Assembly: GCF_012641265.1 (NCBI RefSeq)
Contig: NZ_JABAHZ010000001.1
Coordinates: 992,001-1,056,000 of the forward strand
DNA from: Chitinophaga eiseniae
GTDB lineage: Bacteria; Bacteroidota; Bacteroidia; Chitinophagales; Chitinophagaceae
Direction: 5' to 3'
DNA: 64,000 nt
Part shown: positions 55,908 to 64,000 of the stretch, piece by piece
Position numbering within the stretch: the first letter of the stretch is position 1
How the letters are laid out: each line of letters opens with the position of its first letter
The notes under the pieces: generated by a model
What the model was told of the DNA's origin: nothing
The model's input: the letters and a program-made list of their open reading frames with translations, nothing else
The model's database searches: none
Made by a program: the position numbers and the translations under genes

Positions 55908-58772
55908 ATGAAAAGCACGTTCATCAGGTCTTTCTCAGGTGCTCTATTACTTTTGCTATCCCTGACCCAGGTAGTTTCGGCGCAAACTATGGCCACAATT
56001 AACGGGGTTGTACGGGAAAAAGGCTCCAGCCGTACCATGTCCGGTGTGACTGTGAGCGTCAAAGGCGCCACGGCGGGAACCATTACAGGCAACGCCGGTA
56101 CCTTTGTACTCAAAACGAGCCACGCTTTTCCGCTAACCCTCGTGTTTTCCTACGTTGGTTATAAGACGGAAGAGAAAGAAGTCAGCAGCGCCGGTGAAAG
56201 CGTGACGGTAGAACTCAGCACTTCCGAAATCCTTGGACAGGAAGTGGTAGTAGCCGCCAGCCGCGTGCAAGAAAGCATCCTGCAATCGCCCGTGTCCATC
56301 GAAAAGCTGGATGCCCGCGCATTGAAGGCCTCTCCTGCCCCCTCATTTTATGATGCCATCGCCAACCTGAAAGGCGTGGAAACCAGTTCGCAGAGCTTAA
56401 CCTTCAAATCCGTTAACACCCGCGGTTTTAACGGCAATGGTAATACCCGCGTACTGCAACTGAACGACGGTATGGACAACCAGGCGCCAGGGCTCAACTT
56501 CGCCGTGAGCAATATGATAGGTATCCCGGAACTGGACCTGGACAACGTAGAACTGATCCCGGGCGCCGCATCTGCCCTGTATGGGCCCAATGCGCTGAAC
56601 GGTATCGTGCTGATGACCAGCAAAAACCCCTTTCAATACCAGGGCCTGAGCGCACAGGTAAAAGGCGGCGTACTCAATGACGGCGGCCGTACCGAAGCCA
56701 CCACTCCCTTCTACGATGTATCTGTTCGCTATGCACATGCCTTCAATAATAAGTGGGCCTTCAAGTTAAACGTGGGCTACCTGCAAGCGAAGGACTGGCA
56801 GGCATATGACCATCGTGATCAAAGCCTGGCCAATGGCCACACCCTCCAGGACGGCACCAGGGCTAATAATGAAGGCTACAATGGGGTCAACACTTATGGT
56901 GATGAAAACTCCGTCAACATGTACAATTTCCTGAAGCCCGCGTTGATGCCCCAGATGACGGCTTTATCTACACAACTCGGTGGCGCAGTGAGCCCCACAC
57001 AGCTCTACAATGCCCTGATGCCTGCACCCAATATGTCAAATGTAACCCGTACCGGTTATAATGAATCTGATGTGGTAGACTATACTACCAAAAACCTGAA
57101 ATTAAATGCTGCCCTCCATTATAAGATTACACAGGACCTCGAAGCCCTGATACAGGGTAGCTACGGTTCCGGTACCAGTGTATATACAGGTAACGACCGT
57201 TATTCCCTGAAGAATTTCAACATGGGCCAATATAAAGTGGAACTGAGAAGTCCCGACTTTTACGTAAGACTGTATACTACCCAGGAAAGATCCGGCGACA
57301 GCTATGCCGGCGGTACACTGGCCGCAGGGATTAACGAAGCCTGGAAAAGCAGCCAAACCTGGTATACACAATATTTTGGCACCTACGCAACAACTGCCGG
57401 CGCCCTTTTCCAGAAAACCATCATGGACAACATTGCCCATGGCCCGGTAGCTGCTGTAGCTGCCGCCCAGCAGGCGGTACAAGCCCAGCAGCCCGTCTTC
57501 TTTAAATCTGCCAGGGACGTGGCCGACCAGGGACGTTTCTTACCAGGTACCCCTGAATTTGATGCCGCTGCCGCCCAGGTGAAGAGCAAGCCTATTCCCG
57601 GCGATGCGAAAGGCGTAGGCGCCAAATTCACTGATAAAACCAACCTTTACCAGGCCGAGTTTATGTACAACTTCCACAAGCTGGTACATTTTGCGGAAAT
57701 CCTTGTCGGTGGTAACTATCGCCGCTACTCCCTGAACTCAGAGAAAACACTGTTTGCCCTGGACGATAACGGAAAAGAATTTAAGATCAACGAATATGGC
57801 GCTTATGTGCAGGTCATGAAAAAGCTGATAGATGATCATCTTAAACTGACCGGCTCCGTACGCTACGATAAAAACATGAACTTCAAAGGCCAGTTCAGCC
57901 CCCGTATTTCCGCCGTATACACCTTCCTGGAAAGCCAGAATATCCGGGCCTCTTACCAAACAGGCTTCCGTATTCCTACCAACCAGGATCAGTATATTGA
58001 CCTCGTAACACCACAGGCGCACCTGATTGGCGGATTGCCGTTTATGCGTGAGCGTTATGGGCTGGATACCGGCCGAGTGTACTCTTTACAATCGCTGCTG
58101 GCAGGTAATCCCACTCAATATCAATTCCAGGAATTTTTACCGGAGAGAATACAGGCATATGAAATCGGTTATAAATCAGTTATCGCCAAACGCCTGCTGA
58201 TTGATGCCTACATTTATAAAAATGATTTCAAAAATATGAACGGTAGCCAGGTGGTAGCTAAACCAACCACCAACCCTACCCAGCCTTTCGCTTACTTCTC
58301 CGTTCCTGTGAGCTCACAGCAAATTGTGAAATCATGGGGATGGGCATTAGGCCTGGATTACAGCCTGCCACTGAACTTTACTGCCGGCGGTAACATTACT
58401 TACAATGAATTGAGTAATGCGAAAGACCTGGGCAGCTTTATTCCCCAGTACAATACGCCGAAATACCGTTACAGCCTGAACTTCGGCAACCGGAATGTTG
58501 CCAATTCCAATATCGCCTTTAATATCTTATGGAAATGGCAAGATTCATTTATCTGGCAATCCACTTTCGTAGGACCGGCAGTCAATGCTGCGGGACTGAG
58601 TGAAATACCTTCCTATGGCACATTGGATGCAATGGTAAGTAAATTCTTCCCTAAATGTAAAACTACGGTGAAACTGGGTGGTGTCAATATCCTGAATAAG
58701 AAATATACCACTTCATGGGGTAACCCTACCATTGGTTCACAATGGTATATCTCGCTGGGGTATAATCTCTGA
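55908..58772 (+). CDS. Large TonB-dependent outer-membrane receptor
   Basis: 954 residues. Signal peptide (MKSTFIRSFSGALLLLLSLTQVVSAQ), a carboxypeptidase-regulatory-like domain (~30-110, INGVVREKGSSRTMSGVTVSVKG), a TonB plug (~120-235, QSPVSIEKLDARALKASPAPSF, GFNGNGNTRVLQLNDGMDNQAPG, PGAASALYGPNALNGIV) and a beta barrel ending QWYISLGYNL. Resembles the CirA/FepA-like siderophore class in the plug, but there is no neighbouring SusD, siderophore or vitamin gene, so the ligand is unknown. Monocistronic, ending at a strong terminator shared with the reverse-transcriptase gene. Confidence 0.9.
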   Translation: MKSTFIRSFSGALLLLLSLTQVVSAQTMATINGVVREKGSSRTMSGVTVSVKGATAGTITGNAGTFVLKTSHAFPLTLVFSYVGYKTEEKEVSSAGESVTVELSTSEILGQEVVVAASRVQESILQSPVSIEKLDARALKASPAPSFYDAIANLKGVETSSQSLTFKSVNTRGFNGNGNTRVLQLNDGMDNQAPGLNFAVSNMIGIPELDLDNVELIPGAASALYGPNALNGIVLMTSKNPFQYQGLSAQVKGGVLNDGGRTEATTPFYDVSVRYAHAFNNKWAFKLNVGYLQAKDWQAYDHRDQSLANGHTLQDGTRANNEGYNGVNTYGDENSVNMYNFLKPALMPQMTALSTQLGGAVSPTQLYNALMPAPNMSNVTRTGYNESDVVDYTTKNLKLNAALHYKITQDLEALIQGSYGSGTSVYTGNDRYSLKNFNMGQYKVELRSPDFYVRLYTTQERSGDSYAGGTLAAGINEAWKSSQTWYTQYFGTYATTAGALFQKTIMDNIAHGPVAAVAAAQQAVQAQQPVFFKSARDVADQGRFLPGTPEFDAAAAQVKSKPIPGDAKGVGAKFTDKTNLYQAEFMYNFHKLVHFAEILVGGNYRRYSLNSEKTLFALDDNGKEFKINEYGAYVQVMKKLIDDHLKLTGSVRYDKNMNFKGQFSPRISAVYTFLESQNIRASYQTGFRIPTNQDQYIDLVTPQAHLIGGLPFMRERYGLDTGRVYSLQSLLAGNPTQYQFQEFLPERIQAYEIGYKSVIAKRLLIDAYIYKNDFKNMNGSQVVAKPTTNPTQPFAYFSVPVSSQQIVKSWGWALGLDYSLPLNFTAGGNITYNELSNAKDLGSFIPQYNTPKYRYSLNFGNRNVANSNIAFNILWKWQDSFIWQSTFVGPAVNAAGLSEIPSYGTLDAMVSKFFPKCKTTVKLGGVNILNKKYTTSWGNPTIGSQWYISLGYNL

Positions 58773-58796
58773 TAAAATTTAAGTCGTATAAACAAC

Positions 58797-58850
58797 CAGG
58801 CCCCGGCTCTTCTCCTGTAACAGGGAGAAAAACCGGGGCCTTTTTTTGTT
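58797..58850. terminator. Terminator between TonB receptor and retron RT genes
   Basis: AGGCCCCGG (58798-58806) with CCGGGGCCT (58833-58841), followed by seven T. It also falls 14 bp after the minus-strand RT stop codon. Confidence 0.85.
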
Positions 58851-58863
58851 TAATATATATTAT

Positions 58864-60471
58864 TTATACCACATCCCACCAGGGCTTATCTGTTGCCGCA
58901 GGCGGTTCCGGCGGCGTTATCTTACCTGGTGTGGTAGTGGAACTATCGGTAGTAGCTGCGGGTGTAGTAGTGGCAGAACTGGTATAGCCAGCAGGATGCG
59001 AAGAGGCAGATATAGCTTCGGTTGTAACAGGTTGTGAATTGTTGCCTGTCCAGATGGCATGCGCTTCTGCCTTGATATCTGGTCGCTGTAACAGTGCTGC
59101 CAGCTTTTCTTTCAGCCTGGCGCCCCATTCAGGTTTCACCATGTATACAAAGTTTGCATAGCCTTCTATGCTGCTGATAATATTCTTTCCTTTGCCCCAT
59201 CTTTTACCCGACAAACCGGTTTTCTCAATGTTGTGCAACAGGGCACGGAACTTACGCAAGGTAGTTCGGTCTATACTCAGCTTTTCATTTACCACGATAC
59301 CGGTTACCGCATGGCGGTCGCCTTTACGCATGACGTGGAGTTTGTCGGGGTGAATAGTGAATCCTTCTTCTTTTACAAACATCTTCACTGCACGCAGGAG
59401 TTGCCCGGCTTTGTCGGCTGCTGCTCCTTTCGCAGAAAACGTCATGTCATCTGCATACCTCGTATAGGCGTAACCGTATTTCTCCGCGAGACCGGCAAAA
59501 CGCCGGTCCAGCTTAAAACAAATCAGGTTGGTAATGGCCGGGCTGGTGGGAGCTCCCTGCGGGAGATGGCGGGCCGTTTTAGCCACATAATATTTGCGGC
59601 CATCGAGCAACACTTCATCTACTTCCGGTTCTGTACAAATGAGGGCCAGGATGGTAGCTACCTGTTCGGCATATCCCAATTTGCAGAATAATCCTTTCAC
59701 TCTTTTATAAGCGATGGACGGGAAGAAATCGCGGAGGTCAATATTGATCACAATATCCTGGCCCACATGTGGGGCGGCGTTGGTAACGATCGATTTCCCC
59801 GGCACAAAGCCATGCGCGGCCTCGCTGTGGCTGACTTTATACAGTATATGCTCGAGGATCCAGTGCTGTGCGGCCTTCAACTGGGGCATCGGTGCAGAAA
59901 TCACACGGGTGCCGCCGGATTTTTTAGGCACCTGGAAACGCTGGTAATGGGTATGATGCCCCACTTTCCGGTTGAACGCCAGGTAGCGGAGTTTGCCCAA
60001 CGTAATGCCCATGGCGCTTGCCAACGCGGTGGCATCTGCAAATACCGGCAGGTTAAACTTTGCCAGTTGTGCTGTGTCAGGATTTACCTTGTTCAGGCCC
60101 GCAGATATTTCCTCCCCGAGATAAAGGATTTGTTGGTCTTTAGCAACCGCCCATGCTTCTGCCCTGGCCTTCCTTTCTTCCTCGCGGCGCTTTTTAGTTT
60201 CCGCAATTTTCAGTTTTGATTTGGCCATGCGATCTTTTCGCATGTCGGCCAGCATTTTGACTTTATTTTGATAACGTTGCTTTTCAGACAGCAGGTCATT
60301 CAGTTGGCGGCGCAACTCTCCCTCCCTGCGGATAAGCGTTTCAGAGGGAGACGGCTGTGCAGTATTTCTTGCCCAGAAACCCAGGCGAATCATTTCTTCC
60401 AGTATAAATTCCTCTTTAGAGGATGCACGTATTCTATCGTACAGCTGTTGACGGGTTAAGCTTTCGGCCAT
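58864..60471 (-). CDS. Retron-type reverse transcriptase
   Basis: 535 residues. Core RT at ~175-445: NIDLRDFFPSI (motif A, Asp245), LPQGAPTSPAITN (303-315), YADD catalytic box at 339-342, and VTG at 389-391. The retron-specific NAxxH motif is present as NAAPH (231-235). An N-terminal ~40-residue helix and a charged coiled-coil segment (~45-115) precede the core; a low-complexity Thr/Pro/Ser tail (~480-530) ends in WWDVV. The gene lies 147 bp downstream of a structured non-coding RNA of msr-msd type on the same strand. Group-II intron maturase is excluded: no intron or maturase X domain. Expected product is msDNA, a branched RNA-DNA. With the SWIM and HEAT genes upstream it forms a probable retron defence cassette. 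Confidence 0.93.
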   Translation of the reverse strand: MAESLTRQQLYDRIRASSKEEFILEEMIRLGFWARNTAQPSPSETLIRREGELRRQLNDLLSEKQRYQNKVKMLADMRKDRMAKSKLKIAETKKRREEERKARAEAWAVAKDQQILYLGEEISAGLNKVNPDTAQLAKFNLPVFADATALASAMGITLGKLRYLAFNRKVGHHTHYQRFQVPKKSGGTRVISAPMPQLKAAQHWILEHILYKVSHSEAAHGFVPGKSIVTNAAPHVGQDIVINIDLRDFFPSIAYKRVKGLFCKLGYAEQVATILALICTEPEVDEVLLDGRKYYVAKTARHLPQGAPTSPAITNLICFKLDRRFAGLAEKYGYAYTRYADDMTFSAKGAAADKAGQLLRAVKMFVKEEGFTIHPDKLHVMRKGDRHAVTGIVVNEKLSIDRTTLRKFRALLHNIEKTGLSGKRWGKGKNIISSIEGYANFVYMVKPEWGARLKEKLAALLQRPDIKAEAHAIWTGNNSQPVTTEAISASSHPAGYTSSATTTPAATTDSSTTTPGKITPPEPPAATDKPWWDVV

Positions 60472-60618
60472 GATAAATAGTTAAGTATTTATTCATTTTC
60501 ATTTACAGCAATGCTGTTTCAGGCAACGACATTACTTTCAGACTAAATAAAAAATAGTTGTAAGACAGTAAAAATGAAGAGAAGATATACCGGCTGTAGT
60601 GCCTCGCTGACGGGGAGT

Positions 60619-60871
60619 AACAAAATTTTGTAAAGAGGAAGAGGCCTTCGTGCAAGCCATTGACTAAATCAATCAACTCAAGGGAGGGGCCTACCATACG
60701 TATATTTCAGCCCCTGGGGCTTCTACCGGAAATATGCGTATGGTAGGCCCCTCCCAAAGTAAAGATTGCATTTAGTGAAGCATGTATAGTCAAAATACCT
60801 GAATGACGAAACATCATTCGTCCCTTTTCGGGCGCAAGTGCAATCAATTCCTCTTTACAAAGATCTTTGTT
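60619..60871 (-). ncRNA. Retron msr-msd non-coding RNA
   Basis: About 253 nt. Read from 60871 to 60619: a1 (60871-60848) pairs with a2 (60640-60619) through 14 contiguous bases plus 6 more across a small internal loop (GATC against AT). After a1, a G at 60841 (in GATTGCAC) is the likely 2'-branch base. The msr region has a small CCC/GGG stem-loop (60832-60822) and a GAATGA ... TCATTC stem-loop with UGUUUCG loop (60819-60801). The msd region is a lower stem (60778-60764 with 60674-60661), an internal loop, then a 27-bp stem with one mismatch (60755-60729 with 60708-60682) and a 20-nt loop. The RT starts 147 bp downstream. Exact msDNA ends need experiment. Confidence 0.88.
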
Positions 60872-60883
60872 ATTAATGAGCCA

Positions 60884-60913
60884 GCAAGTTAGAAAATTAT
60901 TCCGGAAAACAAA
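60884..60913 (-). promoter_or_regulatory. Possible promoter for the retron ncRNA
   Basis: Read on the minus strand: TTTG (60913-60910), 18-nt spacer, TAACTTGC (60891-60884). The -33 box is complete and the -7 box has two mismatches. It ends 13 nt before the a1 arm, a good distance for an RNA starting near 60875. Confidence 0.35.
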
Positions 60914-60940
60914 AAATCTTCTCTTACTTTTTTCCTGTTT

Positions 60941-62581
60941 TTATTTTTGCGCATGCGCGATACGCAGGCCCAGCATATGTTCGCAGGGGCCTTTGTATAA
61001 TTTATTGCTTGCATAAAAGCTGCAATCACAATGCGCATTGCTCAATCTTTCATCTGCATCAATGGTAATAACGGGATGGTATACACGATGTGATCCTTTC
61101 ACAGTACCTGTTAATTGCAGCCCCACTCCCGGGATATCTTTTTCGGTGAACTGTACCCGTTTTTCCAGCACCAGTTTGTTGGCGGCAGCTTCCTCGGGGT
61201 TGGAAAACCGCAGGTCTTCCAATGGCAATGGCTCCCGGCTCAGTTCCCGTAAGCGGTAAAACCCGGTATGCAGATCAAAGATCACTTTGCCTGCCTGGGT
61301 ATAGATACCCAGCGCACCCAGCACTGTGGCTTTATCCAGGCCAGTTGCATGGGCAATGGTTTCCGGTTTGGCCATCCACCTCGTTTTGAGGTCGGCAAAT
61401 ACTTTTAGTTTGGCGCTGTCATCTACTATGGCCCTGGGCGCCATCAGGTCAAACTGACCGGCACGGGACCAGTCATTGGCCGTCCATCCGCTCAGTCCCA
61501 GCGTAAACTGCATATCTCCCAGGTCGGCTATATAAAAAGATGGTAAGCCGTTGCCGGTCAAATGCACCGTGAATTTTTTTGCAATGGGAATCAGCCGTTC
61601 CAGTATTAGCAGCCGCCTTCTCCCCCATATGCGGATTTCGCGCGACTGCGGACCGGTATATAACGATCTCGCACATACGATTTCCTGGTTCCAGGGTTCA
61701 AAAATGGCTCTTACCGGCTTACCTGGTTCCAGTATAAAGCGAATGGAGCGGGGTCCTTTCTTTTCTTTAAACCGGCGGAGCCAGGAACAGAAGTTATATA
61801 CATCCATCGGATGCAGGTCAAAAGTGGCCGCAGGCAACGTCATAGCTGAGCTTACCTGCAAAAATCCTCTCACCCAGCTATCCGGCAGGTCGATTTTCAC
61901 CTCATGGTAAAGCTCTTCCTGGGAGGTTTGCACCTGGAACCCTCCCGGATCAATTTTGAAATCTGTTTCTTTATAATCACGTATCTTCTGAAACTCATCA
62001 TACAAAGCGGCGGAGTAATCGATGTTGGTAGTGCCACATTCAAACTCGTTCACCTCCTTAAATACATTATAGCTGGCGCTTAGTTTCCCATAGGTCGATT
62101 CATCCTGGCTGAAACATTCAAAGAACATTTCATCCGGGTGTACACTGATAACGGGATCCAGCACAAACCAGGCATCACGGTCTTTTTTATATATATAGTC
62201 GAAGTAAGTTCTGCGGGCTTTATAGAAAGGGCCCATTACACGGTCCCGCTCCACAGAAATATCGTGCAGCTGGTTTCTGAGTGTGTCAATACGGTCATCG
62301 GCGGCTTTCATATCGAAGCCGTTCATATATTCTGCCAGCCAGAGCGACTCCTGCTGGGCAGCCCATTCTTTATAGGCAGTTTTATCTTTGGGTTTAAAAC
62401 GCAGGTCAGACACCACCACATCATGCAGGGCGGATATGGCTTCGCGGAAAGCGATCTTTTTGTGCAGCTTTCCTACGAAGAATGTCGGGTCACGACGGGT
62501 ATCCGGCGCAAAGGAAATGCCTGCGGAAGAGGCATTGCTGTACACCTGCGAGTTACCACTATATCTGTAGTTAAATAACAT
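60941..62581 (-). CDS. Retron-associated SWIM zinc-finger protein
   Basis: 546 residues. The C-terminal SWIM finger is clear: CDC (518, 520) ... C533 and H535 in GPCEHMLGLRIAH, matching CxCx(n)CxH. The middle region (~395-470, TRWMAKPETIAHATGLDKATVLGALGIYTQAGKVIFD) looks like a winged-helix domain, consistent with the WHSWIM naming. The N-terminal ~380 residues are unrecognised, mixed alpha/beta, with no catalytic motif that I can identify. It follows the HEAT gene by 15 bp and precedes the ncRNA and RT on the same strand. Probably a nucleic-acid- or msDNA-binding partner or effector; not an enzyme by sequence. Confidence 0.82.
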   Translation of the reverse strand: MLFNYRYSGNSQVYSNASSAGISFAPDTRRDPTFFVGKLHKKIAFREAISALHDVVVSDLRFKPKDKTAYKEWAAQQESLWLAEYMNGFDMKAADDRIDTLRNQLHDISVERDRVMGPFYKARRTYFDYIYKKDRDAWFVLDPVISVHPDEMFFECFSQDESTYGKLSASYNVFKEVNEFECGTTNIDYSAALYDEFQKIRDYKETDFKIDPGGFQVQTSQEELYHEVKIDLPDSWVRGFLQVSSAMTLPAATFDLHPMDVYNFCSWLRRFKEKKGPRSIRFILEPGKPVRAIFEPWNQEIVCARSLYTGPQSREIRIWGRRRLLILERLIPIAKKFTVHLTGNGLPSFYIADLGDMQFTLGLSGWTANDWSRAGQFDLMAPRAIVDDSAKLKVFADLKTRWMAKPETIAHATGLDKATVLGALGIYTQAGKVIFDLHTGFYRLRELSREPLPLEDLRFSNPEEAAANKLVLEKRVQFTEKDIPGVGLQLTGTVKGSHRVYHPVITIDADERLSNAHCDCSFYASNKLYKGPCEHMLGLRIAHAQK

Positions 62582-62596
62582 AAATGGATTACTTTT

Positions 62597-64000
62597 TTAA
62601 GATACTCTGATAGCTGTTGGCATCATCTGGATAGGCAATTCTACCGGGTATTGCTGTTGTATGTTACGCATGATATCGATACAACGGGCCTTATCGCCTA
62701 TCGCCACGGTAGCGGAAATATGAGCAATGATATGGCCAATATACGCAGCCGCTTCGGCAGACTTCAGCGCTTCGGCTTCCAGGAATGCAAATATTCTTTC
62801 TTTTGCGGCGCGGGCTTTATTGACCCTGCTCAGCACTACCCTGAAGTAGTGTTCCAGTTGTTGCAGGTAATCCAGGTTACCGGCGGCATAGCTTTGCAGG
62901 TAGTTGGTGGCAAATAACTGCATACTTACACTTGGGTGCTGGCTTAATTTCAGCAAATAAGTGGTACCATCTTCCTCCCGGAAAAAGCGCATCAGCATTT
63001 CTTTACCGAAGGCCTGGATATCAGGTCTCACGCTGTCGGCCACCGATACGAGTGTTTCCGGAGTCCAGTCTTTGTCGGTAAACTGGGTACGGAAAAACTC
63101 CATGGCCATCTGGCGGGTGTCTTCCCATTTGGCATCCAGCAATCCCATGGCCGCTTCTCTTTCATAGCGGATACGGGCCACATTTCTGTGATAAAACAGC
63201 CAACACCATTCGCGTACAGCCAGCAGTTCATGGCTACCGGCAGCAATGACCTGTTTCAACGTCAATGCCTCGGCAGGGATATACTTTTCCAGTACCACGA
63301 TACCGAATTCCTGTGCCGACCGGTAATTCGAATACAGCAAACGCAGGGCTGTGGCAGTATCCACATCCTGTAAATAGTTCACCAGCTCATGGCTGAGCAG
63401 TGCCGCAATATCTGTATGTGTACCCTCAGCAGTTTCCTTACGCATCAGCAGGGGCACCAGTTCATTTACCAGGTAAACGGCCATGCGTGGGTCTTGTTGC
63501 ACCAACTGGCTGATCAGGGGACGTATGCCATTTCGTACGTCCGTGTACGTACTGGTAATAATATATAGTACCAGTTCGGGTCTTTTCAGCAGTTCGGCCG
63601 TACCGAGGGCTTGCAGGATATTGACCCCGGCAGCTCTTACGGGCTGGAAGGCATTCACCAGCAACTCACGGATTAAGCCGTCGGATACTTCGGTGTAATT
63701 AAAGTGCCCTTGTTTCAGGAGCAGCAGGCGCGCGGCAAACGCGTGACAAGCCGGCACCGGGCTGCCCAGTAATTTCTCGATAATAGCTATATCCGTAACC
63801 GTGAGCGCCTGACGGCAAACCTGTTCCAGTATACTGCAGGAATCGTTGAGGTTGTCGTTGCCAGCGGCGGTAGCAGACTGCAGTGCCAGCAAACCGTCAA
63901 TCGCCATATTACATAAGATACGGGGATTGTCGCCCGGCAGGTATTCCAGTGTTAATTGCTTACGTACAAAATCACGCACTTCCTTATAGGGCGAGAATAA
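62597..64000 (-). CDS. Retron-associated HEAT/ARM-repeat protein (truncated at window edge)
   Basis: At least 467 residues; the frame stays open to base 64000, so the true start is outside the window and the GTG at 63979 is not a start. The protein is an all-helical solenoid of HEAT/ARM type, with repeated Leu/Ala-rich helices (LLVNAFQPVRAAGVNILQALG, LLDAKWEDTRQMAMEFFRTQF, QHPSVSMQLFATNYLQSYA). No enzymatic motif. It is the first visible gene of the cassette, 15 bp upstream of the SWIM gene. A scaffold or sensor role is inferred from the fold and from the predicted retron class with ARM and WHSWIM partners. Confidence 0.8.
   Translation of the reverse strand, partial: LFSPYKEVRDFVRKQLTLEYLPGDNPRILCNMAIDGLLALQSATAAGNDNLNDSCSILEQVCRQALTVTDIAIIEKLLGSPVPACHAFAARLLLLKQGHFNYTEVSDGLIRELLVNAFQPVRAAGVNILQALGTAELLKRPELVLYIITSTYTDVRNGIRPLISQLVQQDPRMAVYLVNELVPLLMRKETAEGTHTDIAALLSHELVNYLQDVDTATALRLLYSNYRSAQEFGIVVLEKYIPAEALTLKQVIAAGSHELLAVREWCWLFYHRNVARIRYEREAAMGLLDAKWEDTRQMAMEFFRTQFTDKDWTPETLVSVADSVRPDIQAFGKEMLMRFFREEDGTTYLLKLSQHPSVSMQLFATNYLQSYAAGNLDYLQQLEHYFRVVLSRVNKARAAKERIFAFLEAEALKSAEAAAYIGHIIAHISATVAIGDKARCIDIMRNIQQQYPVELPIQMMPTAIRVS

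Noticed and set aside
58864..60471. Group II intron or diversity-generating retroelement for the RT
   Set aside because: No intron domains, maturase/HNH region, variable repeat or template repeat nearby; the NAxxH and VTG motifs and the upstream msr-msd fold point to a retron.

Overview
The window looks like a chromosome segment from a Bacteroidota bacterium, probably Chitinophagaceae (Chitinophaga-like). The evidence is T9SS type B (CHU_C) sorting of a giant surface protein, CarboxypepD_reg/TonB receptors, DUF5686, DUF3347, Bacteroidota-type promoters (TTTG / TAnnTTTG) and moderate GC. The genus is an inference. I saw no tRNA, rRNA, CRISPR array or insertion sequence.

Layout: 1-6.5 kb is housekeeping: rhomboid protease, tilS with a TPR gene, etfBA, a bifunctional nuclease, ispE, and rpmI-rplT. 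7-19.9 kb is one 4299-residue secreted adhesin containing 18 tandem 267-bp units in perfect register. 20-29.4 kb is accessory: a small conserved protein, a GH20 hexosaminidase relic that has lost its catalytic domain, an S41 peptidase with a CBM9-like protein, an S74-like trimeric protein, serA, a serine hydrolase, a PhnZ-type HD protein and a HEAT protein. 29.5-32.3 kb holds thrS-infC, separated by about 23 kb from rpmI-rplT although order and strand match the usual single cluster.

32.7-47.8 kb holds a coiled-coil membrane protein, a DUF3347 lipoprotein with a TonB receptor, an ABC-F ATPase, and a six-gene metal-efflux locus (response regulator, histidine kinase, CzcC-, CzcB-, porin- and CzcA-like proteins). 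48-55.7 kb holds trhO, small membrane proteins, a DUF5686 protein, and divergent methionine/sulfur genes (osmC-metZ and metX). 55.9-58.8 kb is a second large TonB receptor.

The most interesting locus is 58.86-64.0 kb on the minus strand: HEAT/ARM protein (cut by the window edge), SWIM zinc-finger protein, a structured non-coding RNA with retron msr-msd architecture, and a retron-type reverse transcriptase with NAxxH, YADD and VTG motifs. This resembles the predicted retron class with WHSWIM and ARM partners (type XIII as I recall it). The ncRNA could be read directly: a1/a2 ends with 14 + 6 paired bases, msr stem-loops, and a long msd hairpin with a 27-bp stem. A second unexplained layer is a set of dispersed intergenic inverted repeats (39-bp and 34-bp perfect arms) that share loop sequence.
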